DNA of 6,311 nt, from contig CAMPIU010000182.1 of the NCBI GenBank assembly GCA_946886545.1, positions 1-6,311 on the forward strand, read 5' to 3'. This DNA is from an uncultured Flavobacteriales bacterium. Lineage in GTDB: Bacteria; Bacteroidota; Bacteroidia; Flavobacteriales; Crocinitomicaceae. Shown one piece after another: positions 1-6,311 of this stretch (positions within the stretch are counted from its first letter, which is position 1; the number at the start of each line of letters is the position of its first letter). A program made the position numbers and the translations under genes. Below the pieces are notes generated by a model. It had not been told where the DNA came from. It did no database searches and saw nothing but the letters and a program-made list of their open reading frames with translations.

Positions 1-2091
1 CCATTGAACAACACTCGGGCTTGATTTATCCTGCATTTTTACTACTGTTTCAAAGAACGTAGTTGGGTTTGCAGACATTGTAAAGTCAGCAACCGGGTTT
101 GCAATCACATTCGCAATTCCAGGATATGATGCGGTTGTTACACATCCCAATTCTGAAATTACTGTCACGTCAATGGTGTAAATTCCTGCTGCTGTGTAAA
201 TATAATGGATGCTGTCATTCCCATAAACAACTTTCTCATCGCCATTCCCTAATTGGACCAATACTGAATCGATCGGATCATCATTATCTATAGAAGTCGG
301 ATCCAAATAGAAGATCAAATCTCCGGGTAGACAAGAATACGGTTTATTCGCATAATAAACAGGAGCAAGTGAAGTTGGGAAATTGATTATCATACAAGTA
401 TCAGTACTTGGCGAACCACATGCTTCCGTTAATTCTACACAATATTGTGTCGCTGAGCTTACCGGATCCACCACGATCGATGTTCCTGTTCCGATTAGTA
501 CTCCGTTTTCTTTCCAGGTAAATGTGTAATTTGAATTTGCAGGACCATTTCCTCCGATACCATTTACACTGATAGTTGTTGAAGATTCCGGACAGATAAT
601 TTGATCCGGAGTTACATAAGTAATCTGTAAAGCTGGCGGTTGAGCTAATGTTTCGGTCTCAGTAATAATACAACCTAGTGCATCCGTAACGGTTACCGTG
701 CTCATTCCTACATACAGATCATTTGCAGTAGCAGAAGTTGAAGCTGAATGATCCCAGGAATAGCTATAAGGAGGAGTTCCCTGAGCAACAGCAACGGTTA
801 AAATTCCATCATTAGCTGCATGACAGGTTACATCACTAACAACAGAAAAGTATGCTGTCATTCCCGGAATCTCATTTACCGTAACATTTACAGTTCCTGT
901 ACAACCGATATTTGATGTGATAACACAAGAATAAGACCCGGCTGATAAACCTGTTGCAGTTTGAGTAGTTTGAGCAGCTGGATCACTCCATGCATAAGAT
1001 AAAGTTCCAACTACAGGAGCCATATTTGCTGTTGCAGTACCATCAGCACCTCCCGGGCATGAAACCAAAGTTGAGGTAGCTGAATATGCAACCGGGTTAG
1101 CACCAACTGTTATGGTAGTTGTTCCCGTACATCCGTTTGATAGAGTAACCGTACAAGTATAAGTTCCCGGTAAAAGTCCGGTTGCAGTTTTTGTTGTTTG
1201 ACCAGCTGGATCATTCCACTGATAGGTAGCCGTTATTCCCGGAGGATTTCCAGCTACGGTGAAATTTGCTGTTGCAGTCCCATTCTGTCCCATTGGACAT
1301 GAAGCATTTGTTTGTGTAGCGCTATAAGTAGCATTGATATTTGTTACCGTTACAGTTGCCGTAGTTGGTGGCACTGCTTGCCCGTTAGCCGGGTTCGGAC
1401 TTGAATTAACTGTTACTGTATAAGTTCCCGGTGCAACATTGCTAACGGATTGAGTTGTTGGGTTTCCAGGAGTATTCCAAAGATAAGTATAAGGAGCAAA
1501 TCCCCCGTTTACAGTAACATTAACAGAACCTGTCGCCTGATTACAAGTGGCAGGAGTTTGGGTTGCAGTAGCACTGAAGCTAACCCCATTACAGCTAACA
1601 CTTCCGGTTGACGGGTTCGATGAATTCGGTTGCAAGCTGATCGTTCCGGCAGATCCGTTAAAGTTTGTTACCAATAAAATGTAAACCTGTCCGGCAACTG
1701 CACCATTAATATCAACATATTCAGTAGCAGAAGCAGAATAAGAACAATCTACAGTTGGTGTACCCGGTCCGATAGGACAACCGGCCCCAACACTCGTATA
1801 TGGTCCATATAAGGCAAAATCTACATCTATTCCTGTTCCTCCAGCTGTTGTTTGTGTTAAGGTCAGATGGACACTTCCGCTTGTCCCGATTGAAAAGGCC
1901 AGCCAGTTCGCATTAGGTGTTGAACCTAAGCATTGATAGCTTCCCATACTTGGAACACCCGTGTTACTTGAATAGGAACCTGCAGTTGAACACCCTGCCT
2001 GGTTACAGTTTGCACCGGGGGCAAGTTGTGCAAGTACATTCAAATTCAGTAGTAAGCCTAATGAAAGTAATGTATTTTTAATCGTTCTCAT
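1..2091 (-). CDS. Large secreted SprB/PKD-repeat surface protein, C-terminus beyond window (partial)
   Basis: An open frame of 697 codons starts at ATG 2091-2089 and has no stop before the left edge, so the C-terminal part is missing. Residues 1-21 form a signal peptide: Arg/Lys start, a leucine-rich core, and a VLA|Q cleavage site. Residues about 55-155 resemble the N-terminal beta-sandwich domain common in Bacteroidota giant exoproteins (PNANWLAF, then DVDFALYGPY at 89-98, DCSYS at 115-119). Four SprB-type repeats follow (about 183-474). Next come an Ig/PKD-like segment (about 490-571), a PKD-like domain (about 575-655, with YTAAGIYTIDV) and the start of another PKD domain (PVADF at 666 onward). 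By family knowledge such proteins are exported by Sec and then the type IX system, and act as adhesins or gliding-associated surface proteins; a C-terminal sorting domain is expected but not visible. Adhesion is inference. The gene lies 26 bp behind the 127-aa gene on the same strand, so co-transcription is likely. No clear Shine-Dalgarno is seen. Confidence 0.9.
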   Translation of the reverse strand, partial: MRTIKNTLLSLGLLLNLNVLAQLAPGANCNQAGCSTAGSYSSNTGVPSMGSYQCLGSTPNANWLAFSIGTSGSVHLTLTQTTAGGTGIDVDFALYGPYTSVGAGCPIGPGTPTVDCSYSASATEYVDINGAVAGQVYILLVTNFNGSAGTISLQPNSSNPSTGSVSCNGVSFSATATQTPATCNQATGSVNVTVNGGFAPYTYLWNTPGNPTTQSVSNVAPGTYTVTVNSSPNPANGQAVPPTTATVTVTNINATYSATQTNASCPMGQNGTATANFTVAGNPPGITATYQWNDPAGQTTKTATGLLPGTYTCTVTLSNGCTGTTTITVGANPVAYSATSTLVSCPGGADGTATANMAPVVGTLSYAWSDPAAQTTQTATGLSAGSYSCVITSNIGCTGTVNVTVNEIPGMTAYFSVVSDVTCHAANDGILTVAVAQGTPPYSYSWDHSASTSATANDLYVGMSTVTVTDALGCIITETETLAQPPALQITYVTPDQIICPESSTTISVNGIGGNGPANSNYTFTWKENGVLIGTGTSIVVDPVSSATQYCVELTEACGSPSTDTCMIINFPTSLAPVYYANKPYSCLPGDLIFYLDPTSIDNDDPIDSVLVQLGNGDEKVVYGNDSIHYIYTAAGIYTIDVTVISELGCVTTASYPGIANVIANPVADFTMSANPTTFFETVVKMQDKSSPSVVQW
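670..1545 (-). repeat. Four SprB-type repeats within the surface protein gene
   Basis: Four protein repeats of about 50-57 residues start with a cysteine at residues 183, 265, 345 and 423 of the large secreted protein. Each runs through a G-x-(I/A)-T/N-V strand, a Y-x-W motif (YLW, YQW, YAW, YSW) and, in repeats 1-3, a G-(T/S)-Y-(T/S) turn. Repeats 2, 3 and 4 close with Gly-Cys (C321, C397, C474), which allows a disulphide per repeat. Repeat 1 lacks that closing cysteine and has an Asn/Pro-rich stretch (about 229-243) instead. Repeats 2 and 3 are the most alike (DPA-x-QTT-x-TATGL, and both end GCTGT), which suggests a fairly recent duplication; this also shows at DNA level around 958-1000 and 1186-1227. 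The pattern matches the SprB repeat family by eye; no profile search was done. Confidence 0.8.
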
Positions 2092-2117
2092 ATCATTAAA
2101 ATCTCTTAGTAAATTGG

Positions 2118-2501
2118 TTAGATAGAATATTCGGCTGCATAGCCGGTAATTACACCATTAATGGTTTGAATCAATGCTGCGAACTCTTCTTTTGTAAAAA
2201 CAGCCTGTGATTCAATAATAATAGAAGTTACATCATCACTTAAAACAAAGGAAGTAATTCGGGCATCATTAGTTAATAAAGTTTCAAGAGCTCCTTTTTG
2301 AGAAACACTTATTCCCGCAAGTCCAATTACATGATGCGCTTTCACACCTGATAAGATATCAATACCGTCAATCTTATTTTGATTCATCTTATTTTGAACT
2401 GTAGAACCGGATAATTCGTAAATTTTTTCGTACACCTGCCCAAAGGACTGAAAGCTACATAAAGCAAGGCCAAAAGTGATTAGTAGAACAATTTTCTTCA
2501 T
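2118..2501 (-). CDS. Small secreted protein of unknown function
   Basis: This 127-residue protein begins MKKIVLL and has a typical signal peptide: two lysines, a hydrophobic core (residues 4-16) and a likely signal peptidase I site SFG|Q at 21-22. The mature form is about 106 residues, has no cysteine, no further membrane segment and no metal-binding motif. From about residue 56 the order looks like strand (HHVIGLAGI), helix (KGALETLLTN), strands (ITSFVLSDD, VTSIIIE), helix (TKEEFAALIQTI), strand (GYAAEYSI), a possible compact alpha/beta fold; this is read by eye. I do not recognise a named family. It ends 26 bp before the start of the large repeat protein on the same strand, so the two are probably one transcript, and a role in the envelope or periplasm alongside that protein is inferred. 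The ATG at 2501 is well supported because the signal peptide begins right there. No strong ribosome binding site is visible. Confidence 0.85.
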   Translation of the reverse strand: MKKIVLLITFGLALCSFQSFGQVYEKIYELSGSTVQNKMNQNKIDGIDILSGVKAHHVIGLAGISVSQKGALETLLTNDARITSFVLSDDVTSIIIESQAVFTKEEFAALIQTINGVITGYAAEYSI

Positions 2502-2556
2502 CTATAAATTATTGATAACACATGCAAAAGACGAAATTATTAAGGATAGGTTGTCT

Positions 2557-2671
2557 CTTCATTTTTAAAATATTATCAAGCCCCTCTTTTGAAGAAACAA
2601 AACGGGTCTCACACCGATTATATTTTGATTACTTATAATGTTCCATAAAATTTCGGCTTCATTTTTAAAAT
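2557..2671. repeat. 15-bp direct repeat, two copies 100 bp apart
   Basis: CTTCATTTTTAAAAT occurs exactly at 2557-2571 and again at 2657-2671, in the intergenic region between the divergent transcription units. The downstream copy fills most of the spacer between the -33 and -7 elements proposed for the gdhA promoter. The core ATTTTTAAAAT is nearly self-complementary. It could be a regulator site, a duplicated promoter segment, or chance in AT-rich DNA. Confidence 0.6.
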
Positions 2672-2683
2672 TAGTTACATTTG
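2651..2683 (+). promoter_or_regulatory. Bacteroidota-type promoter of gdhA
   Basis: TACATTTG at 2676-2683 is an exact match to the Bacteroidota -7 consensus TAnnTTTG. A weak -33 element, TTTC at 2651-2654, lies 21 bp upstream (consensus is TTTG/TTG). Transcription would start around 2688-2691, giving a leader of about 22-25 nt before the ATG at 2713. The upstream in-frame ATG at 2638 lies ahead of this promoter and so would not be on the transcript. Confidence 0.65.
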
Positions 2684-2712
2684 CCCCACGTAAAACAAAA
2701 GCATTTAATAAT

Positions 2713-4068
2713 ATGTCAAGTAAATACCAAGCACAGATTGACGCTTTTATGGATAAAGTAAAAGCAACCAACGGTCATGAAGCAGAATTTTTGCAAGCTG
2801 TTCATGAAGTTGCTGAGGCAGTTATTCCTTTTATGGAAGAAAACCCAAAATACAAGACCGCAAAAATTTTGGATCGTATCGTTGAGCCGGAAAGAACGAT
2901 TATTTTCCGAGTTCCGTGGTTGGATGATAAAGGTGAAATTCAGGTGAATCGTGGTTACCGTGTAGAATTCAACTCTGCAATCGGTCCATACAAAGGCGGA
3001 CTTCGCTTCCACCCTTCCGTAAACCTTTCTATCTTGAAATTCTTAGGATTTGAGCAAATCTTCAAAAACTCACTAACTACTCTTCCGATGGGAGGTGGTA
3101 AAGGTGGTTCTGATTTTGATCCTAAAGGAAAATCAGACAATGAAGTAATGAAATTTTGTCAATCTTTTATGACTGAGCTTTCTCGTCATATTGGTGCTGA
3201 TACCGACGTTCCTGCAGGAGATATCGGTGTAGGTGGTCGTGAGATCGGTTACATGTTTGGTCAATACAAACGTATTCGTAACGAATTTACAGGAGTTTTA
3301 ACAGGAAAAGCACGTAACTGGGGAGGATCTTTGATTCGTCCGGAGGCTACCGGTTATGGTACTGTATATTTCGCAAAAGAAATGTTAGCTACTAAAGAAG
3401 ATTCATTCCTTGGTAAAACAGTTGTGGTTTCCGGTTCAGGAAACGTTGCTCAATATGCTTGTGAAAAAGCTACTCAATTGGGCGGTAAAGTGGTTACTCT
3501 TTCAGATTCATCGGGTTATATTTATGATGCGGAAGGTATCGACGCTACGAAATTGGCTTTCATAATGGAATTGAAAAACGTAAAACGTGGTCGAATTGAA
3601 GAATACGCTAAACAATTCCCTTCTGCTAAATTCGTTTCAGGAAAACGTCCTTGGGAAGTGAAAGCTGACATCGCGTTGCCTTGTGCTACTCAAAACGAAT
3701 TAAATGGTGACGAAGCAAAAGCATTGATCGCAAATGGTGTGATCTGTGTTGCTGAAGGTGCAAATATGCCTTCTACTCCGGAAGCAATAGCTGCATTCCA
3801 GGCTGCTAATGTGTTATTCTCTCCGGGGAAAGCTTCTAACGCAGGTGGTGTTGCAACTTCAGGTTTGGAAATGTCTCAAAACTCTTTACGCTTAAGCTGG
3901 TCTGCTGAAGAAGTAGATGCTAAATTACACGGTATCATGATTTCTATCCATGAAGCATGTGTGAAATACGGTAAAGATGCAAAAGGAAATGTTGACTATG
4001 TGAAAGGTGCAAATATTGCAGGTTTCGTGAAAGTTGCTGACTCTATGATTGACCAGGGATTGGTATAA
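2713..4068 (+). CDS. gdhA: NADP-type glutamate dehydrogenase
   Basis: The 451-residue protein interconverts 2-oxoglutarate plus ammonia and glutamate in the cytoplasm, probably as a homohexamer. Its sequence tracks Escherichia coli GdhA (447 aa) closely along its whole length. Visible landmarks: GPYKGG (K94) and LPMGGGKGG (K130), the substrate and catalytic lysines; [11 protein letters not shown] with the catalytic aspartate D170; a Rossmann motif GSGNVA at 241-246; and SDSS at 264-267 after the second strand, as in E. coli GdhA, which favours NADP(H). [11 protein letters not shown] (320-330) and [10 protein letters not shown] (378-387) are also conserved. The frame stays open to an ATG at 2638, but those 25 extra residues do not match the family and that ATG precedes the promoter, so I start at 2713, giving the usual N-terminus. 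The gene has its own promoter and a strong terminator, so it is likely monocistronic. NADP preference is inferred from sequence. Confidence 0.97.
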   Translation: MSSKYQAQIDAFMDKVKATNGHEAEFLQAVHEVAEAVIPFMEENPKYKTAKILDRIVEPERTIIFRVPWLDDKGEIQVNRGYRVEFNSAIGPYKGGLRFHPSVNLSILKFLGFEQIFKNSLTTLPMGGGKGGSDFDPKGKSDNEVMKFCQSFMTELSRHIGADTDVPAGDIGVGGREIGYMFGQYKRIRNEFTGVLTGKARNWGGSLIRPEATGYGTVYFAKEMLATKEDSFLGKTVVVSGSGNVAQYACEKATQLGGKVVTLSDSSGYIYDAEGIDATKLAFIMELKNVKRGRIEEYAKQFPSAKFVSGKRPWEVKADIALPCATQNELNGDEAKALIANGVICVAEGANMPSTPEAIAAFQAANVLFSPGKASNAGGVATSGLEMSQNSLRLSWSAEEVDAKLHGIMISIHEACVKYGKDAKGNVDYVKGANIAGFVKVADSMIDQGLV

Positions 4069-4087
4069 TCTGAAAAACAAATATTCC

Positions 4088-4120
4088 AAAACCGTCTTGA
4101 GTAATCAAGGCGGTTTTTTT
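4088..4120 (+). terminator. Intrinsic terminator of gdhA
   Basis: The arms at 4088-4100 (AAAACCGTCTTGA) and 4105-4117 (TCAAGGCGGTTTT) pair over 13 bp, with one G-U pair, around a GTAA loop. The T run extends to 4120. It begins 20 bp after the gdhA stop codon. The opposite strand lacks a comparable T run, so it acts on the plus strand. Confidence 0.92.
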
Positions 4121-4164
4121 ATGTTCAAAATCACGTACACAAACTACCTTTACCATCCTCCTCC

Positions 4165-4188
4165 TTTCTCCCCATCCAAAGGGGGAAA
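4165..4188. other. Imperfect C/G hairpin in the gdhA-E1 spacer
   Basis: TTTCTCCCC (4165-4173) can pair with GGGGGAAA (4181-4188) with one bulged base and a loop of about 7 nt. It sits in a pyrimidine-rich tract (about 4149-4177) and has no T tail, so it is not a second terminator. It could be a decayed intergenic repeat element or chance. Confidence 0.35.
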
Positions 4189-4226
4189 CCCGAAATGCAC
4201 TTTTTTAGCACTGATTTTCGATTTGA

Positions 4227-4254
4227 AATTCGTAATTCGTAATTCGCAATTCAG
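4227..4254. repeat. Four tandem AATTCGT-like heptamers
   Basis: Four head-to-tail 7-bp units read AATTCGT, AATTCGT, AATTCGC and AATTCAG, ending at the base just before the -7 box of the next promoter. They therefore occupy the whole -33 to -7 spacer. A change in copy number would move any -33 element by 7 bp. Confidence 0.85.
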
Positions 4255-4262
4255 TACATTTG
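4229..4262 (+). promoter_or_regulatory. Bacteroidota-type promoter of the E1 dehydrogenase gene
   Basis: TACATTTG at 4255-4262 matches the -7 consensus TAnnTTTG exactly and is identical to the box ahead of gdhA. The -33 element is weak: TTC at 4229-4231 lies 23 bp upstream, and the repeats offer other registers. Transcription would begin at about 4267-4270, leaving only about 8-11 nt before the ATG at 4278, an almost leaderless message. The TTG at 4260-4262, which could extend the frame by six codons, is part of this box and should not be used as a start. Confidence 0.65.
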
Positions 4263-4277
4263 CGTGCGATATTCAAT

Positions 4278-6284
4278 ATGGAAAAAGAAAAAACAAAACG
4301 ATTGATTGATTTTGATCGAACAGGCTTTGACAACGAAGAACTTGTCACGATTTATAAAGCAATTGCAAAACCTCGCCTGATCGAGGAAAAAATGCTTATC
4401 CTTCTTCGTCAGGGGAAGATCACCAAGTGGTTTTCCGGCTGGGGACAAGAAGGTATTTCCGTGGGATCCGCATACGCGATGAAAGAAGAAGAATTCATCC
4501 TTCCAATGCATCGTAATTTGGGTATATTCACCACACGTGGAATTCCTTTGAATCGTCTTTTTGCTCAATTCCAGGGAAAAATGTCGGGATTCACAAAAGG
4601 CCGTGACCGTTCTTTCCATTTTGGGACAAAGGATTACAATATTGTTGGAATGATCTCACATCTTGGTCCGCAGCTTGGGATCGCAGATGGAATCGCATTG
4701 GCAAATAAATTAAAAGGAAACAATAATGCAACAATCGTATTTACCGGAGACGGTGGTGCATCGGAAGGAGATTTTCATGAATCACTGAACGTTGCTGCAG
4801 TTTGGGACCTTCCCGTAATTTTTGCAATCGAAAATAATTGCTGGGGATTATCTACTCCAAGTAACGAACAGTTTCGCTGCAAACAATTTATCGATAAAGG
4901 AATCGGTTATGGAATGGACGCTTTCCAGGTTGATGGAAACAATATCCTTGACGTGATTCGTACCGTGCGGAAAATTGCGGATTCAATCCGTGTGAAACCA
5001 AGACCTTTCTTATTGGAATGCATGACTTTCAGAATGCGTGGTCATGAGGAAGCTTCCGGAACAAAATATTATCCTGACGGACTTCAGGATGAATGGGCGA
5101 AAAAAGATCCTGTTTCAAATTATGAAGCTTATTTATTGGAGCAAGGCGTTTTAACGAACGAATTGGTCGCAGAGATTCACCGGGAAATTAAGGACGAAAT
5201 TCAAAACGGATTGGATATTGCATTTGCCGAAAGTCCGATTGAAGCAGATGTTCAAAGAGAACTGGACGATATTTACGCTCCGTTCACGCAAACGGTAATT
5301 CATCCGACAAGCGAAACAAAAACTGAAAAACGTTTCATTGATGCGATCTCTGATTCGTTGAGACAAAGCATGGTACGCTATCCGGAATTGGTAATCATGG
5401 GACAGGATATTGCTGAATATGGAGGTGCTTTTAAAGTGACGGAAGGTTTCGTAGAACAATTCGGCAAAGGACGTGTCCGTAATACGCCGATCTGTGAATC
5501 AGCAATCGTCGGGGCAGGACTAGGTTTATCCATTGCCGGAATGAAGGCGATTGTGGAAATGCAATTTGCAGATTTCGTAACTTGCGGCTTCAACCAGATT
5601 ATAAATAATTTAGCCAAAATACATTGGAGATGGGGGCAAAATGCAGATGTAGTCGTTCGCATGCCTACCGGAGCAAATACTGCTGCCGGACCATTCCACA
5701 GTCAAAGTAACGAAGCCTGGTTCTTCCACACACCGGGATTAAAAGTGGTTTATCCTGCTTTCCCTGGTGATGCAAAAGGATTATTGAATGCAGCTATCGA
5801 AGATCCGAACCCTGTTTTATTTTTCGAGCATAAATTCCTCTACAGAAGTATCCGTGAAGATATTCCTGATGATTATTATACTGCCGAGATCGGAAAAGCG
5901 GGTTATGTAAGAAAAGGAGATGATTTAACGATTATCACTTATGGATTAGGAGTGCATTGGGCACTTGAAGTTCTGGATGCTCATCCGGAAATCTCAGCAA
6001 ACTTAGTAGACTTAAAGACGTTGCTTCCACTCGATACGGAAACGATTTTCGATGCTGTTCGCCAAACAGGAAAAGTAATTGTTTTACACGAAGATTGCAT
6101 GACCGGTGGAATCGGCGGAGAATTAGTGGCTTTGATTAATGAAAATTGTTTCGATGCACTGGATGCTCCCGTGAAGCGCGTAGCTTCCTTAGATACACCG
6201 GTGCCATTTGCAGTGGCGTTGGAAAAACAATTTCTGCCTTTGGACCGATTCAAACAGGCATTGATTGAATTGTATGAATTCTAA
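4278..6284 (+). CDS. Fused E1 alpha/beta 2-oxoacid dehydrogenase, probably branched-chain type
   Basis: This 668-residue chain is the thiamine-diphosphate E1 component of a 2-oxoacid dehydrogenase complex. It decarboxylates a 2-oxoacid and passes the acyl group to lipoyl-E2 in the cytoplasm. The alpha half (about 20-335) has the thiamine motif, GDGG at 157-160 through NN at 186-187, and RMRGH with H256. The beta half (about 348-668) has CESAIVGAGLG with E407 and FHSQS-x-EAWF with the likely catalytic H474. FFEHKFLYR (515-523) and the HSQS region closely resemble eukaryotic branched-chain E1 beta, so 2-oxoisovalerate-type substrates are favoured over pyruvate, though substrate is not proven. 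A linker at about 336-347 joins the halves. Such fusions are common in Bacteroidota. By eye, the phosphorylatable Ser after the loop His of mammalian E1 alpha is Glu257 here, so kinase control is unlikely. The start at 4278 avoids a TTG inside the promoter. No E2 or E3 gene is in the window. Confidence 0.93.
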   Translation: MEKEKTKRLIDFDRTGFDNEELVTIYKAIAKPRLIEEKMLILLRQGKITKWFSGWGQEGISVGSAYAMKEEEFILPMHRNLGIFTTRGIPLNRLFAQFQGKMSGFTKGRDRSFHFGTKDYNIVGMISHLGPQLGIADGIALANKLKGNNNATIVFTGDGGASEGDFHESLNVAAVWDLPVIFAIENNCWGLSTPSNEQFRCKQFIDKGIGYGMDAFQVDGNNILDVIRTVRKIADSIRVKPRPFLLECMTFRMRGHEEASGTKYYPDGLQDEWAKKDPVSNYEAYLLEQGVLTNELVAEIHREIKDEIQNGLDIAFAESPIEADVQRELDDIYAPFTQTVIHPTSETKTEKRFIDAISDSLRQSMVRYPELVIMGQDIAEYGGAFKVTEGFVEQFGKGRVRNTPICESAIVGAGLGLSIAGMKAIVEMQFADFVTCGFNQIINNLAKIHWRWGQNADVVVRMPTGANTAAGPFHSQSNEAWFFHTPGLKVVYPAFPGDAKGLLNAAIEDPNPVLFFEHKFLYRSIREDIPDDYYTAEIGKAGYVRKGDDLTIITYGLGVHWALEVLDAHPEISANLVDLKTLLPLDTETIFDAVRQTGKVIVLHEDCMTGGIGGELVALINENCFDALDAPVKRVASLDTPVPFAVALEKQFLPLDRFKQALIELYEF

Positions 6285-6311
6285 AAAGAATTAGTATAAA
6301 AAAAGTAGGGG

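Noticed and set aside
99..293. 64-codon plus-strand open frame opposite the repeat protein
   Set aside because: It lies antisense to strongly family-like coding sequence, is His/Ser/Leu-rich with no domain or promoter, and is best seen as a shadow.
2447..2459. Possible lipobox (LALC, residues 13-16) in the small secreted protein
   Set aside because: The residue before the cysteine is Leu rather than Gly/Ala/Ser, and the hydrophobic stretch plus SFG|Q fit ordinary signal peptidase I cleavage better.
2532..2539. Possible minus-strand -7 box TAATTTCG ahead of the small secreted protein
   Set aside because: It has one mismatch to TAnnTTTG and no TTG-like -33 element at the right distance; a promoter must exist here but I cannot place it.
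2582..2606. Imperfect hairpin pairing CCC..TTTTG with CAAAA.GGG in the divergent region
   Set aside because: The stem is interrupted, there is no T tail, and no gene on either strand ends here, so neither terminator nor riboswitch is supported.
2565..2771. 68-codon minus-strand open frame in the divergent region
   Set aside because: It runs from inside gdhA through the gdhA promoter, has no family resemblance, and its composition reflects AT-rich intergenic DNA.
2716..3140. Minus-strand open frames opposite gdhA, with similar ones at 4251-4619, 5151-5662 and 5981-6253
   Set aside because: All are antisense to well-conserved enzyme genes and show no independent protein signal.
4049..4309. 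86-codon plus-strand open frame between gdhA and the E1 gene
   Set aside because: It overlaps the gdhA end, runs through the terminator, the heptamer repeats and the E1 promoter, and its product is low-complexity with no recognisable feature.
6285..6311. AT-rich tail after the E1 stop as a terminator or promoter
   Set aside because: There is an A run but no visible stem on the plus strand, and the window ends too soon to judge.

Overview
The window looks like ordinary chromosome from a Bacteroidota bacterium, most likely in the Flavobacteriales (a Crocinitomicaceae/Fluviicola-type genome is my guess, not proven). Three things point there: a huge secreted protein with SprB-type and PKD-type repeats, two promoters carrying the Bacteroidota -7 box TAnnTTTG (both read TACATTTG), and an E1 2-oxoacid dehydrogenase with alpha and beta subunits fused in one chain. 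None of the genes has a clear Shine-Dalgarno sequence, which also fits.

Layout. Positions 1-2501 hold two genes on the minus strand. A small secreted protein of unknown function (127 aa) comes first, and 26 bp after it begins a large exported repeat protein. That protein is open for 697 codons and runs off the left edge, so its C-terminus, where a type IX secretion sorting domain would be expected, is not in the window. Positions 2502-2712 are a divergent intergenic region with the promoter of the next gene and a 15-bp direct repeat spaced exactly 100 bp. Positions 2713-4068 (+) encode an NADP-type glutamate dehydrogenase (gdhA), closed by a strong intrinsic terminator at 4088-4120. The spacer up to 4277 holds a weak C/G hairpin, four tandem AATTCGT-like heptamers and a promoter. 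Positions 4278-6284 (+) encode the fused E1 alpha/beta dehydrogenase, probably branched-chain type. The last 27 bp are AT-rich with no visible feature.

How they fit together. The minus-strand pair is a cell-surface/secretion unit and is unrelated to the plus-strand metabolic genes. gdhA and the E1 gene are separate transcription units (terminator plus own promoter between them). They could be linked through amino-acid catabolism, since branched-chain transamination makes glutamate and the 2-oxoacids that E1 decarboxylates, but adjacency is the only evidence here. For both plus-strand genes the longest open frame starts upstream of, or inside, the promoter -7 box, so I moved the starts inward (2713 and 4278). 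I see no RNA gene, mobile element, CRISPR array or defence system. The least explained item is the small secreted protein paired with the adhesin-like giant.
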